From contig DATKXO010000110.1 in NCBI GenBank assembly GCA_035528995.1, forward strand, positions 19,366 to 83,365: a stretch of DNA of 64,000 bases, read 5' to 3'. The first letter of the stretch is position 1, and every line of letters begins with the position of its first letter. This stretch comes from DATKXO01 sp035528995 (GTDB lineage: Bacteria > Planctomycetota > Phycisphaerae > UBA1845). The notes beneath the pieces are model-generated. The model did no database searches and was not told where the DNA came from. It saw only the letters and a list, made by a program, of their open reading frames with translations. Below are positions 34,935-44,560 of the stretch, one piece after another. The position numbers and the translations under genes were made by a program.

Positions 34935-37625
34935 CTACGGTGCGGTCAGCTCGATGATGTGGCTGCGCGGGCCGTCCACCTCGCGGAGGCCCAGGCGGAC
35001 CGTGCGTCCGGCCAGTGCCGTGGCGCCCTGGAAGCGGTATTCGGCCGTCAGAGTCTCCCCGGGGGCCAGTGCGGGGATGACGCGGAACTGGCGGCTTCGT
35101 CCCGGTGCGGTGGCGAAGCTGCGCAGGCTCAACGGTTCTGACGTGCGATTGGTGATGCCATGCCGCAGGACCAGACGTTCACCCTCCCAGAACGCGAAGC
35201 CCCAGACGTCCACGTTGCGAATGCCCAGTTCGAGGGTCAGGGGAATCTCCACGTGGCAGGCGGGGTCGGTCTCGAAATCGACGACGGCCACGATCCGCTT
35301 GACGCCGGCCGGCTCGGTCTGCCCGTAGCGGAAACGCACGGGCTGCTCGAGCTGCCCACGCGGCGGCAGGCGCAGGCCGAACTGCTGGGGCCGGACTTCC
35401 CAGCCCGTGGGCGCGACCAGCGTCACCCGGCCGGTCAGCGCGTTCTTGCCCCCGTTGCTCAACCGGATGGTGTGGGTCTGCGGCAACAGGCTGTGCTCGA
35501 CCTTGGCCGGCACGAGTTCGGCGGAGGCGACGAACTCGACCAGCCACCGCCCCACCTGGTCCACGAACACCGGCTGCGGGAAGAGGCGTACCCGGCGCCG
35601 CCCGTCGCTGCCCTCGGCCAGGGGGGTGACCCGCCCGAACAGGTCAATCTGACGCCGGGCCGAGCCGAGCTGGAGTTCGTGGGTGCGCCCTTCCGGCGGC
35701 GCCGAAGGGTCCCACAGGGCCAGAACGCTCTGGTCGGCATCATAGAAGGCCAGGGCCACGACGCCGTCGGCGAGTTCGAGACTCGGTCCGGGCGTCAGGT
35801 CGCGCAGCAGATCGACAATCGTGCGGTAGACGATGAAGGTCTCATCCGGTTCGGCCACCGGCCCGTTGACCGTTTGTCTGGTGCGCCACAACTGTGGCAC
35901 GAAGGCCGTGTCCACGGCGGCATGTCGGGTGCGGATGATGCGCTCGGCGAACGTTCCCAGCCACGGGATGCGGGCATACTCCCCCGGCCGGGCGATCTCC
36001 ACGTAGGCCGATACGCGGTCGTAGTTCAGTCGGCGATGACCCTTGACGTAGGGCCCGATCCAGTCGCCGTGAATCTCTGACCCGATACGCAGGGTGATCT
36101 CCTCGGCCGGCAGGGCCTGGTCGCCGGGGGCGTTGGATACGTCGCCCGGGACGACCAGCGACACGGTGTTGACCAGGGGAATCATCTCTCGCCGCACCTG
36201 CTGCAACACGCCGGGCAGCGCCGGGTCGTTGAAGGTCTGCCGGTCTCCGTCGGCCCCGATCTGCCAGGTCCGAAACACGCTGACATAGGGAGCGACCACG
36301 GCCTCGAGGTGCGGCTGCCAACCCGCCGGATCGTCGCCCAGGATGTCCAGCAGCGTCCGGGCGTAGCGACCGGCGCTCTGGACCAGGCCGGCCGGCGGTG
36401 CCCCCAGCACCCCGGTCAGCGCCACGCGGGTCTTGACCAGATCGTGCAACAGGCGGTCGGGATCCAGGGTTTGTGGCCCGGCGGGCTCGCCCGGGCCCGT
36501 CCGCGACCACACCGGATACTTGACCGCTCCCACCGACAGGGCCGACAGAAAGGAGAACTCGGTCTCCGGATCAGTGCGATGATCCGCGTCGAGCACGACA
36601 CCGAAAGGCCTGGCCACGCCGGCGCTCCGATTGTGTTCGGCGCTGAGGTAGGCGAACCGAAGACGTCGGGTGACGGCGACCTCCTGACCGGTCCGGATGT
36701 CCAACTGCGAGTGGTACAGCCCGGGTCCCAGATCGGTCAGTGGTACGCTGACCGGCTCGGGCCGGCCGGTGGTCTGGATGGGAATAGCCGTCTCGTGGAC
36801 CAGGCGCCCGTCGGAGGACCAGACGCTGAATGTGGCCGAGAGGCCCACGGCATCGTTGTCGGCCACGGTGATCTTCAGCACCGCCGGGTCGGGCTCGACG
36901 AAAAGGTTCGACGGATTCGAGGTGGCCAGCACGGCCCGCGGCAGCCGGTAGAGGGCGATGTCGTCGAACCAGGCGCCGGCGTCGAGGTCCTGCGGCTCGA
37001 TGTGGCGGTGCGGTCGAGGCGTGTGGTCCCACACCTCGCGTTGCACCACCCAGGCGGTCAGCCCGATGGTTCTGGCCTGCGGCGGGCCGGCCGGCAGGTG
37101 GATCTCCACACGCTGCCATTCCTGGTCCGAATCCGCCCGCCCCGTGTCGCCCACCAGTCGGCCGAACTCCTGCGTGCCCGCGATGGGCAGGCCCCGGTGG
37201 TCCAGATAGTATGCGCTGAGGCAAGCCCGGGCCTGGGCCAGGTGGTCGGGACGGATCCAGCCGACGATCAGGTACTCGCTGTTGGGTCGCACCTGGGTGG
37301 CCGGTCCGCGATACCACAGAGCCACGTTCCGGCCATTGGTGCTCAGGTGCAGGGACGGCGGTGCCGTACGGCCGAAGTTCTCGTCGAACCGCCCGTCGGC
37401 GAAATGCGGGAAGAGCTTCCCTTCCAGCCGGTCCCAGTGCATGGGCGCCGGTTCGTAGTTGCCCAGACTCCGCTCGTCGAAGTCGAAACGGTGCACCACG
37501 CGGCGCAGTTGCAGCGACCGATCGGCGTCATCGGGCGACTGAGCGGCGCAAAGGTGCGCTCCGCAGGCCAGCCACGCCGCAAACGCGGCCGTGCAAGCCG
37601 GTAGAGCCCGGAAGCGCAGACCCAT
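34935..37625 (-). CDS. Large exported protein with jelly-roll-like N-terminus and Ig-like C-terminus
   Basis: 896 residues from ATG 37625; upstream in-frame sequence lacks signal character. Signal MGLRFRALPACTAAFAAWLA ends near LCAAQ. Residues about 30-230 (RFDFDERSLGNYEPAPMHWD, LIVGWIRPDHLAQARACLSA, AWFDDIALYRLPRAVL) have the cadence of a carbohydrate-binding jelly-roll module. The centre contains FGVVLDADHRTDPETEFSFL and SVGAVKYPVWSRTG, recalling the barrel of glycoside hydrolases, but no catalytic acids can be assigned. The last 200 residues are Ig- or NEW3-like strands (NALTGRVTLVAPTGWEVRPQ, RNVDVWGFAFWEGERLVLRH). A periplasmic or outer-surface role with polysaccharides is plausible. It is divergent from nadB with 118 bases between. 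Confidence 0.65.
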   Translation of the reverse strand: MGLRFRALPACTAAFAAWLACGAHLCAAQSPDDADRSLQLRRVVHRFDFDERSLGNYEPAPMHWDRLEGKLFPHFADGRFDENFGRTAPPSLHLSTNGRNVALWYRGPATQVRPNSEYLIVGWIRPDHLAQARACLSAYYLDHRGLPIAGTQEFGRLVGDTGRADSDQEWQRVEIHLPAGPPQARTIGLTAWVVQREVWDHTPRPHRHIEPQDLDAGAWFDDIALYRLPRAVLATSNPSNLFVEPDPAVLKITVADNDAVGLSATFSVWSSDGRLVHETAIPIQTTGRPEPVSVPLTDLGPGLYHSQLDIRTGQEVAVTRRLRFAYLSAEHNRSAGVARPFGVVLDADHRTDPETEFSFLSALSVGAVKYPVWSRTGPGEPAGPQTLDPDRLLHDLVKTRVALTGVLGAPPAGLVQSAGRYARTLLDILGDDPAGWQPHLEAVVAPYVSVFRTWQIGADGDRQTFNDPALPGVLQQVRREMIPLVNTVSLVVPGDVSNAPGDQALPAEEITLRIGSEIHGDWIGPYVKGHRRLNYDRVSAYVEIARPGEYARIPWLGTFAERIIRTRHAAVDTAFVPQLWRTRQTVNGPVAEPDETFIVYRTIVDLLRDLTPGPSLELADGVVALAFYDADQSVLALWDPSAPPEGRTHELQLGSARRQIDLFGRVTPLAEGSDGRRRVRLFPQPVFVDQVGRWLVEFVASAELVPAKVEHSLLPQTHTIRLSNGGKNALTGRVTLVAPTGWEVRPQQFGLRLPPRGQLEQPVRFRYGQTEPAGVKRIVAVVDFETDPACHVEIPLTLELGIRNVDVWGFAFWEGERLVLRHGITNRTSEPLSLRSFATAPGRSRQFRVIPALAPGETLTAEYRFQGATALAGRTVRLGLREVDGPRSHIIELTAP

Positions 37626-37743
37626 AGCGCGCCATGTTCGTCCGCACGGTGCCATTATCGGTGTTATCGGCGGACGGCGCTCCCGGATGGAGTGGGGCCT
37701 CGATTGTTGCCCGTCCGGTAACCGCGTACACTCCACGACTATC

Positions 37744-39405
37744 ATGAACAATCTGTACGATACGCGGCGATACCTGACGAACTTCGAAGTTTCACGGGTG
37801 GGGCACCTGCTCACCGACGTGCTCGTCGTCGGTGGCGGCGTCGGCGGTGCCCGGGCCGCCATCGAGTCCGCCGCCTACGGCGACGTGATCCTCATCGCCA
37901 AACAGGGGGCCGAAGACTCGAACACCCTGAGGGCCCAGGGCGGGATCGCCGTCTGCGACGCTCCGGGCGATTCCTGGCAGCAGCATCTCGAAGACACGGT
38001 GCGGGTTGGCTGCGGGCTGGTATCGCCCAGGGCCGCCGAGACGATGGTCCGCGCAGGCCCCGCCCGAGCCAAGGAACTCGTGGACTGGGGGGCGCAGTTC
38101 GACAAGGCCGGCGGGAGTTGGGCCCGGACCCGCGAGGGCGGACACGGCGTCTCTCGCATCCTCCGGGCCCAGGGCGATTCCACCGGACGCGAGATCGGCC
38201 GTGTGTTGCTCGGCAAGCTCCGCAGCCTCTCCAACGTCCGCTTCTTCGAGCAATGCTTCCTGATCGACCTCATCACGGTGGACGGACGATGCGTGGGGGC
38301 GGTGACCCATCACCAGCGCTACGGGCACCAGATGATCTGGGCCAGGCAGACCATCCTGGCCAGCGGCGGCTGCGGGCAGATCTTCCGGGAATCGACCAAC
38401 TCGCCCATCGCCACGGGTGACGGGCTGGCCGCCGCCTATCGTGCCGGGGCCATGCTGGCCGACGTGGAGATGGTCCAGTTCCACCCCACGACGTTGTACA
38501 TCGCCGGCTCCACCCGGGCGCTGATCTCCGAAGCGGCCCGGGGCGAGGGAGCCTACCTGGTGGACCGTGACGGGCATCGGTTCATGCTCGAGTACCATCC
38601 CGACGGCGAACTCGCCCCCCGCGACGTGGTCAGCCGGGCCATCCGCGACCGGCTGCTCCAGACCGGCGGCACAAGCGTCTATCTGGACGTGCGGCACATC
38701 GGCCGTCAGCGCTTCGGCGAACGCTTCCCTTTCATCACCCGCCAGTGCGCGGAGTTCGGGATCGACGTCGGCAGCGACCTGATCCCGGTGAATCCCGGGG
38801 CCCACTACATGATCGGGGGGGTGGCGACCGACCTGGAAGCCCGGACGAACGTCCCGGGCCTGTTCGCCTGCGGCGAGGCGGCTTGCACCGGCGTGCATGG
38901 CGCCAACCGCCTGGCCAGCAACTCTTTGCTCGAAGGGCTGGTCTTCGGTGCCATCGCGGGCCGGACGGCCGGGCGGTCACTGGACATCGGCCCCCAGATC
39001 GGCCCTTCCAGCGGCGTCCGGAGTCAGAATCCGCCTTCACCCCGGACGACCCTGGACCTGGTGGACGTGCGGAACTCGCTTCGCAGCGTGATGTGGCGGA
39101 ACGCGGGTATCGCCCGCAGCGGCGACCGCCTGCGCGAGACCGTCGAGATCATCGACTTCTGGGGTCGCTTCGTGCTGGACAAGACCTTCGACGACGCCGC
39201 AGGCTGGGAGACGCAGAACAAGTTGTCGCTGGCTCGGTTGATGGCCCAGGCCGCCGAGCTGCGTACCGAGTCGCTGGGCGTGCATTACCGGGTGGACGCT
39301 CCGCCGGACGCGGGCCAGGTGCCGCCAACGCATCTGACCGTCACCCGCTCCGACGACGGGCCGGTGTTCGAGCGCTGCCCCGTCGAGCTGTCACCGGCCG
39401 AGTGA
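37744..39405 (+). CDS. nadB: L-aspartate oxidase
   Basis: 553 residues. A cytoplasmic FAD enzyme that oxidises L-aspartate to iminoaspartate, the first step of NAD synthesis, together with quinolinate synthase (not in the window). It shows the FAD motif DVLVVGGGVGGARAAIESA at about 25, the RAQGGIAV block, EGGHGVSRILRAQGDSTG, the flavoprotein active-site region VQFHPTTLYIAGSTRALISE with its acid/base Arg, and the conserved GGVATDLEARTNVPGLFACG then EAACTGVHGANRLASNSLLE. Succinate dehydrogenase flavoproteins share much of this, but the SRILRAxGDxTG and helical C-terminus point to NadB. The ATG at 37744 is preferred; an upstream extension is out of character. It converges on the M36 peptidase gene with only 9 bases between stops. 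Confidence 0.9.
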   Translation: MNNLYDTRRYLTNFEVSRVGHLLTDVLVVGGGVGGARAAIESAAYGDVILIAKQGAEDSNTLRAQGGIAVCDAPGDSWQQHLEDTVRVGCGLVSPRAAETMVRAGPARAKELVDWGAQFDKAGGSWARTREGGHGVSRILRAQGDSTGREIGRVLLGKLRSLSNVRFFEQCFLIDLITVDGRCVGAVTHHQRYGHQMIWARQTILASGGCGQIFRESTNSPIATGDGLAAAYRAGAMLADVEMVQFHPTTLYIAGSTRALISEAARGEGAYLVDRDGHRFMLEYHPDGELAPRDVVSRAIRDRLLQTGGTSVYLDVRHIGRQRFGERFPFITRQCAEFGIDVGSDLIPVNPGAHYMIGGVATDLEARTNVPGLFACGEAACTGVHGANRLASNSLLEGLVFGAIAGRTAGRSLDIGPQIGPSSGVRSQNPPSPRTTLDLVDVRNSLRSVMWRNAGIARSGDRLRETVEIIDFWGRFVLDKTFDDAAGWETQNKLSLARLMAQAAELRTESLGVHYRVDAPPDAGQVPPTHLTVTRSDDGPVFERCPVELSPAE

Positions 39406-39414
39406 CCCGGGTTG

Positions 39415-42400
39415 CTACGGACTGTCGAACAGAATCCCGAACGTGGCCACGTCGGCCAGGTCGAGGTCCTCGTCTTCGTCTGCGTCGAAGGCGCTGAGGC
39501 AGTCTTCGGGGCAGCGCGGCGGCGTGGCCGTCACCGGGGCCTGTGGGCCGCCCAGGCAGTCGTACAGCGCGGCGAAGTCGGTCAGGTCCACGTGGCCGTT
39601 GTCGTCGATGTCTCCCGGCGAGGTTCCCGAGCAGGAGAACCGCGTCACCCGAAAGTCGTCGATCGCCGCTTCGACCAGTGATCCGCCACCCCGGTCCTCG
39701 GCCACGAAGCGCACCTTCAGTTGGTCCGACAGCGGGACACGATCCGAGACGACGAACTCGTGGTAATGCCATCCGCCGCCGGCCTCGGGGCCCGTGGGGC
39801 CGATCGTTTCGACCTCCTCCCATGTAGCACCGTCGTTGTTGGAGACCGAAACGACGAACTTGTCTTCGGCGGGGTTGGGGCCTTTATCGTTGCTGAACCA
39901 GCGCCAGTACGAAACCAGGGCCTCGCCGCACGTCACGGCAAACCTCGGCGAGGTCAGCGTCGTCTTGCCGTCGTCCACGTCGTAGTCACCGCTGCCGCTG
40001 CCCGCACGCCCGTCGGTCACCCGGCATAGGACTCCTGGAACGGGTGTGTGGTCGTCTTCGGGCTGGGCCAGTGTGCCTTCGGGGTCGGCCCGTTCCCAGA
40101 TGCCCTTGGTGGCGTCATCGTCAATGTCGCCGACGGTCCAGCCGGTCTCGGTCTCCATCGGGTCCGCGAACAGAACCGTGCTGGAGACCAGCGCCGTCGC
40201 TTCGTAGGCGAACGTCGGGGCCGACGGCGGATCCAAAACGGTGCCGAAGGCGACCTCATCTGCACTGAGGTAGTATTCGTACCGGCTCAGGCACGGTGCG
40301 CCCGGCAGCGTGGCCTCGTAGGTGCCCAGCCCCGTCGTGCTCAGATCGACGCTGACGAACGGGGCAGCGTCGATCGAGTAGTGAAGCTGAGCGCTTCCGG
40401 GCACCGGCTCCGCCGCACCGAGCCCCTGAATCTGAACGGGGAACGTCGTGTCGGTCAGCGGCGGCACCATCTGCGGCCGACCGTCGGGGTAGCTGATCAG
40501 CAGCATGTCGGGCACATTGAAGTCCTCGTCCACGCCGCCGGCGCCGGTTCCGGGGGACGTGGCTCCCAAGCCCATGCCCCGCTTGGCGAACGCGCCCCAG
40601 AGAATGTCCAGGTTCACCGCGCCGTTGTTGACCATGTCCGCCTGAAGGAGCGCGTCGCGGGCCTGCAGGAAGTTGGGATTCACCACGCAGAGCTTCATCC
40701 CGTCGACCACGAGCTGCAGCATGATCTGGTTGCCCGCGAATCCGTAGCGGTCCATCAGGTTGGCCCGGCACTCCATCAGGGCCGCGCACCAGATCTCACC
40801 GGCGTTGTGCGGCTCGTCGGCCGTGTTGTCCACGTGGGGGTTCCGCGGGACCTCGGGCGGGTAGGCCTGTTGCGCGGGGTCGATGTCCTTGAAGGTCTGC
40901 GGGCACTTGTCCAGGTCGGTGCAGTACGGGAAGCGGCGAAGCCCGAAGTAGTAGTTGTCCACGTACTCCGGCCACCGCTGGTAGGCGACGAACGCGGCGA
41001 AAGGATAAGGCCCGTGTGGATCGTCGCCCGGTTCGGCGTTGAGGGCGATGGCCATGAAGTCGCTCCAGCCCTCAGCCAGAGCGGCCGGCTGCTGGCCCGC
41101 CGGACCACCCAGCAGCCGGATGGACAGGCCGTGCGTGAGTTCGTGAAACACCAGATCGGCGTCGAAGGCGCTGTCCCGGCCCGGATCGGGGTTGGTGAAG
41201 ACATACATCTGCAAGCGGGCCGCGCTGCCGTCGGCCGCGCCGGTGCTGAAGTTGGCCGAGCTGGTGCCGCCGCCGTCCTGGGCATCCGCCTGGATGCGAT
41301 CGCCGCCCACACCGCCCAGGCCGAAGTTGTCGAGCTGGAAGTTGCCGGCCGCCTCGTCGAAGCCCAACTCGTACAGGCGATCGTGGTACACGTTGCACAG
41401 GTAGAACAACTGGGTGACGGACGCGTTCGGGAAGGCGGGCGGGTCATGGATCTGGTGATCGGAGGGGAAGTCGAACGTCCGCCAGGGGTCGCCTTGCGGT
41501 CTGGGCACGTCCGGCTGGTCGTTGTTGTCCCAGTCCGTGTGGGCATCGACGTTGTTGCCCTGAGTCTCGTTGACGCCGTCGCCGATCCAGCCGGACGGGC
41601 TGAGCGGTGCGATCTCGGCGGCCGGTACGGCCTGCAGGACGCTCGAATCGAACGGGAATTGAAAGCCGTCCGGCGTGGTCGTGCCGGGTGATCCCGGCGC
41701 CGGACTGTCCGAGGGATAGACCCGGTAGCTTGCATCCTGGTTGGTCACCGAGTGCAGCCGGTCTTGCCGCCACAGCAGCGTTCCGTCAACCGCGTCAACG
41801 ATGACCTCGTACACGTGCCCTGCGCCGCTCACCGGAAGGACGGCCTGCCAGGCGGGGCGCAGGTTCGTCCGGTTCAGCGGGAAGTAGACGGGCCGCAGTT
41901 CGACTTCCCCGGCGAAACCCTCCGGTCGCTCAAAGCGCCATGGATCGTCGGGCTGGATGGGTCGCTCGACCGCCTGCGGGTCAACGGATATCGTGATCCC
42001 CGCGCCGGATGCGGCCGCACGGACGGCCTCGATCGGCGAGAGGGCAAAGTCCGACACGGCAAAGTCGTCCGCGGGCCGATCCAACACCGTGCTGCCTATG
42101 CTGACGATCTCGCCCCATGGCGTCACGCCGGTCCGCAACACCGCGCCGAAAACACCGAGCCCCTTGTGCCGCTGCTGGAAGGTCAGATGGCGGACCCCGT
42201 TGTGCCGCGTGACGAAATCTCGTGACAGACGCGTGTCACTCAGCTCGGCCGCGTCAAACCCGAAGAGGTCGCGGTGCTCCGCGATGTAATCCGTGACGAT
42301 TGCAATCGCGTCCACGGCGCCGGCGTTACGCCGACCGGTCAGGAATCGCGCCGTCGAGCCGACGTAGGCCGGCGTGCCGAGGAACTCGTGCCGGTCTGCG

Positions 42401-42678
42401 CGGGCGTGCGGCGGCAACGCACCCGGCCGCCCGGCAATGCGTCTGGGGACCTTCGGGGCGTCACGCCGGATGTCGTAGTCGGGTAGACCCCGGCCAGCGC
42501 TGTCCCAGCGATTGTCTGCCGGGTCGCAGGCCTGTGCTCCAGGTCGCGGCGGCTCCTCCGCGCTGGAGACCGACACGCCCACCGACAGCACGATCAGCGC
42601 AGATCGCCACAGTGCGCCCCGTGCTCTCCGACGGGCGGATTGCACGCCGTTCCCGGCGATTGCGTCTTGCCGGCACAT
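39415..42678 (-). CDS. Fungalysin-type (M36) metallopeptidase with dockerin-like tail
   Basis: 1087 residues. Signal region about 25-45 (LWRSALIVLSVGVSVSSAEE). The propeptide has FTP-like sequence (LFGFDAAELSDTRLSRDFVT; FQQRHKGLGVFGAVLRTGVT) typical of M36 and thermolysin relatives. The catalytic helix is DLVFHELTHGLSIRLLGG at about 510, with the third ligand in LAEGWSDFMAI. Beta-strand modules follow, including a MAM- or jelly-roll-like region (AVTCGEALVSYWRWF). The end holds two dockerin-like units (DIDDNGHVDLTDFAALYDCL; DADEDEDLDLADVATFGILF). A secreted zinc protease probably tethered through its Ca-binding tail. ATG 42678 is the first start giving a signal peptide. Full set of M36 features, so not obviously degraded. 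Confidence 0.9.
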   Translation of the reverse strand: MCRQDAIAGNGVQSARRRARGALWRSALIVLSVGVSVSSAEEPPRPGAQACDPADNRWDSAGRGLPDYDIRRDAPKVPRRIAGRPGALPPHARADRHEFLGTPAYVGSTARFLTGRRNAGAVDAIAIVTDYIAEHRDLFGFDAAELSDTRLSRDFVTRHNGVRHLTFQQRHKGLGVFGAVLRTGVTPWGEIVSIGSTVLDRPADDFAVSDFALSPIEAVRAAASGAGITISVDPQAVERPIQPDDPWRFERPEGFAGEVELRPVYFPLNRTNLRPAWQAVLPVSGAGHVYEVIVDAVDGTLLWRQDRLHSVTNQDASYRVYPSDSPAPGSPGTTTPDGFQFPFDSSVLQAVPAAEIAPLSPSGWIGDGVNETQGNNVDAHTDWDNNDQPDVPRPQGDPWRTFDFPSDHQIHDPPAFPNASVTQLFYLCNVYHDRLYELGFDEAAGNFQLDNFGLGGVGGDRIQADAQDGGGTSSANFSTGAADGSAARLQMYVFTNPDPGRDSAFDADLVFHELTHGLSIRLLGGPAGQQPAALAEGWSDFMAIALNAEPGDDPHGPYPFAAFVAYQRWPEYVDNYYFGLRRFPYCTDLDKCPQTFKDIDPAQQAYPPEVPRNPHVDNTADEPHNAGEIWCAALMECRANLMDRYGFAGNQIMLQLVVDGMKLCVVNPNFLQARDALLQADMVNNGAVNLDILWGAFAKRGMGLGATSPGTGAGGVDEDFNVPDMLLISYPDGRPQMVPPLTDTTFPVQIQGLGAAEPVPGSAQLHYSIDAAPFVSVDLSTTGLGTYEATLPGAPCLSRYEYYLSADEVAFGTVLDPPSAPTFAYEATALVSSTVLFADPMETETGWTVGDIDDDATKGIWERADPEGTLAQPEDDHTPVPGVLCRVTDGRAGSGSGDYDVDDGKTTLTSPRFAVTCGEALVSYWRWFSNDKGPNPAEDKFVVSVSNNDGATWEEVETIGPTGPEAGGGWHYHEFVVSDRVPLSDQLKVRFVAEDRGGGSLVEAAIDDFRVTRFSCSGTSPGDIDDNGHVDLTDFAALYDCLGGPQAPVTATPPRCPEDCLSAFDADEDEDLDLADVATFGILFDSP

Positions 42679-42860
42679 GGCCCGACCGCTCTGCGGCTCG
42701 ACGTCGGCGAAACGCCGACTCCGAGCCCTTCGCCTCGCTCAAGCGAACGTTAAAGAACATGTCGGCCGTACGTCCTGTCAGCAGAAAGCGTGCGATGCCG
42801 CGCACTCGCAGCCCGCTGAACCCGACCTACAGGGCGTATCATTCGGCCAGTGGGCGCATG

Positions 42861-43796
42861 CTAATCCGGCCCCTGCCCGGATTCAAGCGGCAAAAGGCCG
42901 ACGGCCCGGCGGTACGCGCGGTATTCGGCCAGGGCGCCCAGGTCGATGTCGGCCCGGACGGCGCCGGTCTGACCGTCCGGCAGGACGCGTTGGATGCGGT
43001 CGATGTGCGGCCGGTGCCCGGGGTCGCAGATCGACCCCGCCCCGCAGGTGTAGTACGTGCGGCGACATCGGTGAGCCGGTTGCGATGCGTCGTCCCGGGC
43101 CAGGAAGGTCTCGTTGTGCCGTCCCTCCGCCCAGTCGCTGACCACGACCGCCAGGGCGCTTTCCATCGCCCGCGTCAGGGCCAGACTCAGCCACAGCGTG
43201 TGGGCGTAGGGAATGTGTCGGTCAGAGGGGACGGCCGTCATGGCCGGCACGCAGAGCACGTCCACGGCGCCGACCAGCTCGCGGGCCAGCTCCGGCCGCC
43301 ACAGATCGCCACAGATCAGCACGCCGACGCGCACGCCGTCGAGCTCGAATATCCCCGGTCCCTGGCCGGACGAGCGGCGGTCGGCCTCGAGCGAGAACAG
43401 TGTCCGCTTGTCGTACCGACCGACTTCCCGGCCTTGCCGATCGATCACGAAGCAGGAGTTCCGCGGCCGGCCCGGCGGCATGGGTTGCTCGACGCTGCCT
43501 CCGATCACGTTGACCTCGCAGGCCCGGGCCAGGTGGCCCAGAAACTGCCGAACGCCGGCGGCGTGGTCGGCCACCGGGTCACCGGCCCGACTGCCGACCC
43601 CGAGGGGCACCGGGGCGAAGGCTTCCGGCAGCACGACGAGATCGAGCGGCGCGTTGGCCACCAGACCCTCGACTACCCGGCGCAGCATCAGCATGTTGGC
43701 TGTGGCGGCCTGCGCCCCGCCCGCGCCGCCCTCCGGTTTGAGCTCGGGCTGCAGGGCGGCGATTCGTACGTGGCGGGGTCCGGGTTGGGCAGGCAC
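42861..43796 (-). CDS. Carbon-nitrogen hydrolase (nitrilase superfamily)
   Basis: 311 residues. The nitrilase-fold triad is complete: Glu58 in LVVLPEAF, Lys130 in GRYDKRTLF and Cys162 in VLICGDLWRPE. Such enzymes cleave amides or nitriles in the cytoplasm (for example N-carbamoyl amino acids, beta-ureidopropionate, NAD precursors). A region after the catalytic Cys carries extra cysteines (HRCRRTYYTCGAGSICDPGH, about 250-270), unusual and possibly metal- or disulfide-forming. GTG start at 43796 with AAGGGGGGC before it. It lies between the M36 peptidase and the divergent small ORF/thioredoxin genes. Because a PreT-PreA-type dehydrogenase is encoded at 2873, a beta-ureidopropionase role is possible, but distance and residues do not prove it. 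Confidence 0.85.
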   Translation of the reverse strand: MPAQPGPRHVRIAALQPELKPEGGAGGAQAATANMLMLRRVVEGLVANAPLDLVVLPEAFAPVPLGVGSRAGDPVADHAAGVRQFLGHLARACEVNVIGGSVEQPMPPGRPRNSCFVIDRQGREVGRYDKRTLFSLEADRRSSGQGPGIFELDGVRVGVLICGDLWRPELARELVGAVDVLCVPAMTAVPSDRHIPYAHTLWLSLALTRAMESALAVVVSDWAEGRHNETFLARDDASQPAHRCRRTYYTCGAGSICDPGHRPHIDRIQRVLPDGQTGAVRADIDLGALAEYRAYRRAVGLLPLESGQGPD

Positions 43797-43842
43797 GGGC
43801 GGTCGCCCCCCTTCCGTGCTGGGGCAGGTCGGGAAATCCTGC

Positions 43843-43848
43843 TACAAT
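43843..43848 (+). promoter_or_regulatory. TACAAT box directly before a leaderless start
   Basis: TACAAT ends 8 bases before the ATG at 43857, so transcription would begin at or next to that ATG. The -35 region is poor (TGGGGC). Confidence 0.35.
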
Positions 43849-43856
43849 TCCGGATT

Positions 43857-43991
43857 ATGGCTGCCTCGGGGCCGGCAGGTCAAACGGGAAAGCGCTCCAG
43901 AACGGTGGCTGACGCTCGCCCGAGGGTGCCTGGCGACGACGATCGGCAGGATCGGGAATTCGCCGACCGAGTAGACGATTGTACAGGGTGA
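43857..43991 (+). CDS. Possible leaderless 44-residue ORF coupled to the thioredoxin-like gene
   Basis: MAASGPAGQTGKRSRTVADA then a hydrophilic, Asp/Arg-rich end. There is no ribosome binding site, but TACAAT lies 8 bases before the ATG, which fits a leaderless message. Its stop overlaps the next start as TGATG (43989-43993), a classic translational-coupling arrangement. It resembles no family and has no signal or membrane segment, so it may act as a translated leader rather than a functional peptide. The frame is also open far upstream in the shadow of the nitrilase gene, so chance cannot be excluded. Confidence 0.35.
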   Translation: MAASGPAGQTGKRSRTVADARPRVPGDDDRQDREFADRVDDCTG

Positions 43992-44470
43992 TGACAGAAC
44001 TACCGCTGCCAGAGCGACAGACTGTTTCCACGTGGCGTCGCTACGGCTGGCCCGCGCTGATCCTGCTGGTGGCCGCCGTAGTCTACGGAACCTCGCTGCG
44101 CCCCTTCGCCAAAGGGCTGGACTGGTCGGACGACTATGCCCAGGCCCGTCGGGAATCCGCGGAGTCCGGACGGCCGTTGCTGATCGAGTTCTTCTCGCCC
44201 AGTTGCCCCTATTGCAGCCACATGGAGCGCGACACGCTGGTCCGTTCCGAGGTCAAGGAGCTGCTGACCTCGTTCGCCCGCGTCAGGGTCAACGCATGGG
44301 AAGCTCAAGAGCTCTCGACCCGCTACGCCGTGGACGCCGTGCCGGCCTACGTGGCTCTGGATGCCAACGAGCGGCTGATCGCCCGAGTCGAAGGATACCT
44401 GCCGGCCGACGAGTTCAATGAGTTCCTCCGGCGAGCCCTCGAGGCCGCCCCCACTCCGCGGGCGCCGTAG
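43991..44470 (+). CDS. Membrane-anchored thioredoxin-like protein
   Basis: 159 residues. A short cytoplasmic N-terminus, one membrane helix (about 20-35, WPALILLVAAVVYGTSL) and a periplasm-facing thioredoxin fold. The active-site-like motif is SCPYC (Cys72 and Cys75) in IEFFSPSCPYCSHMERDTL, followed by the cis-proline region YAVDAVPAYVALD. Similar proteins (thioredoxin_7 or DsbD-gamma type) pass electrons to exported disulfides or metalloproteins. Partner not evident; exported cysteine-rich proteins such as 30568-33369 would need this chemistry. ATG 43991 overlaps the stop of the 44-residue ORF. An in-frame TTG four codons earlier is less likely. Confidence 0.8.
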   Translation: MTELPLPERQTVSTWRRYGWPALILLVAAVVYGTSLRPFAKGLDWSDDYAQARRESAESGRPLLIEFFSPSCPYCSHMERDTLVRSEVKELLTSFARVRVNAWEAQELSTRYAVDAVPAYVALDANERLIARVEGYLPADEFNEFLRRALEAAPTPRAP

Positions 44471-44560
44471 CTCCGCTCGCCCGATTCCCCTCGCGTTACC
44501 CGGTGCGCGAGGCATTGCCATGCCGTTTCCTCCGTTTCAGTGCCCGGCTCCGAATCCGGC

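Noticed and set aside
34935..37625. Assignment as a glycoside hydrolase
   Set aside because: Barrel-like segments are suggestive but no catalytic acids could be placed.
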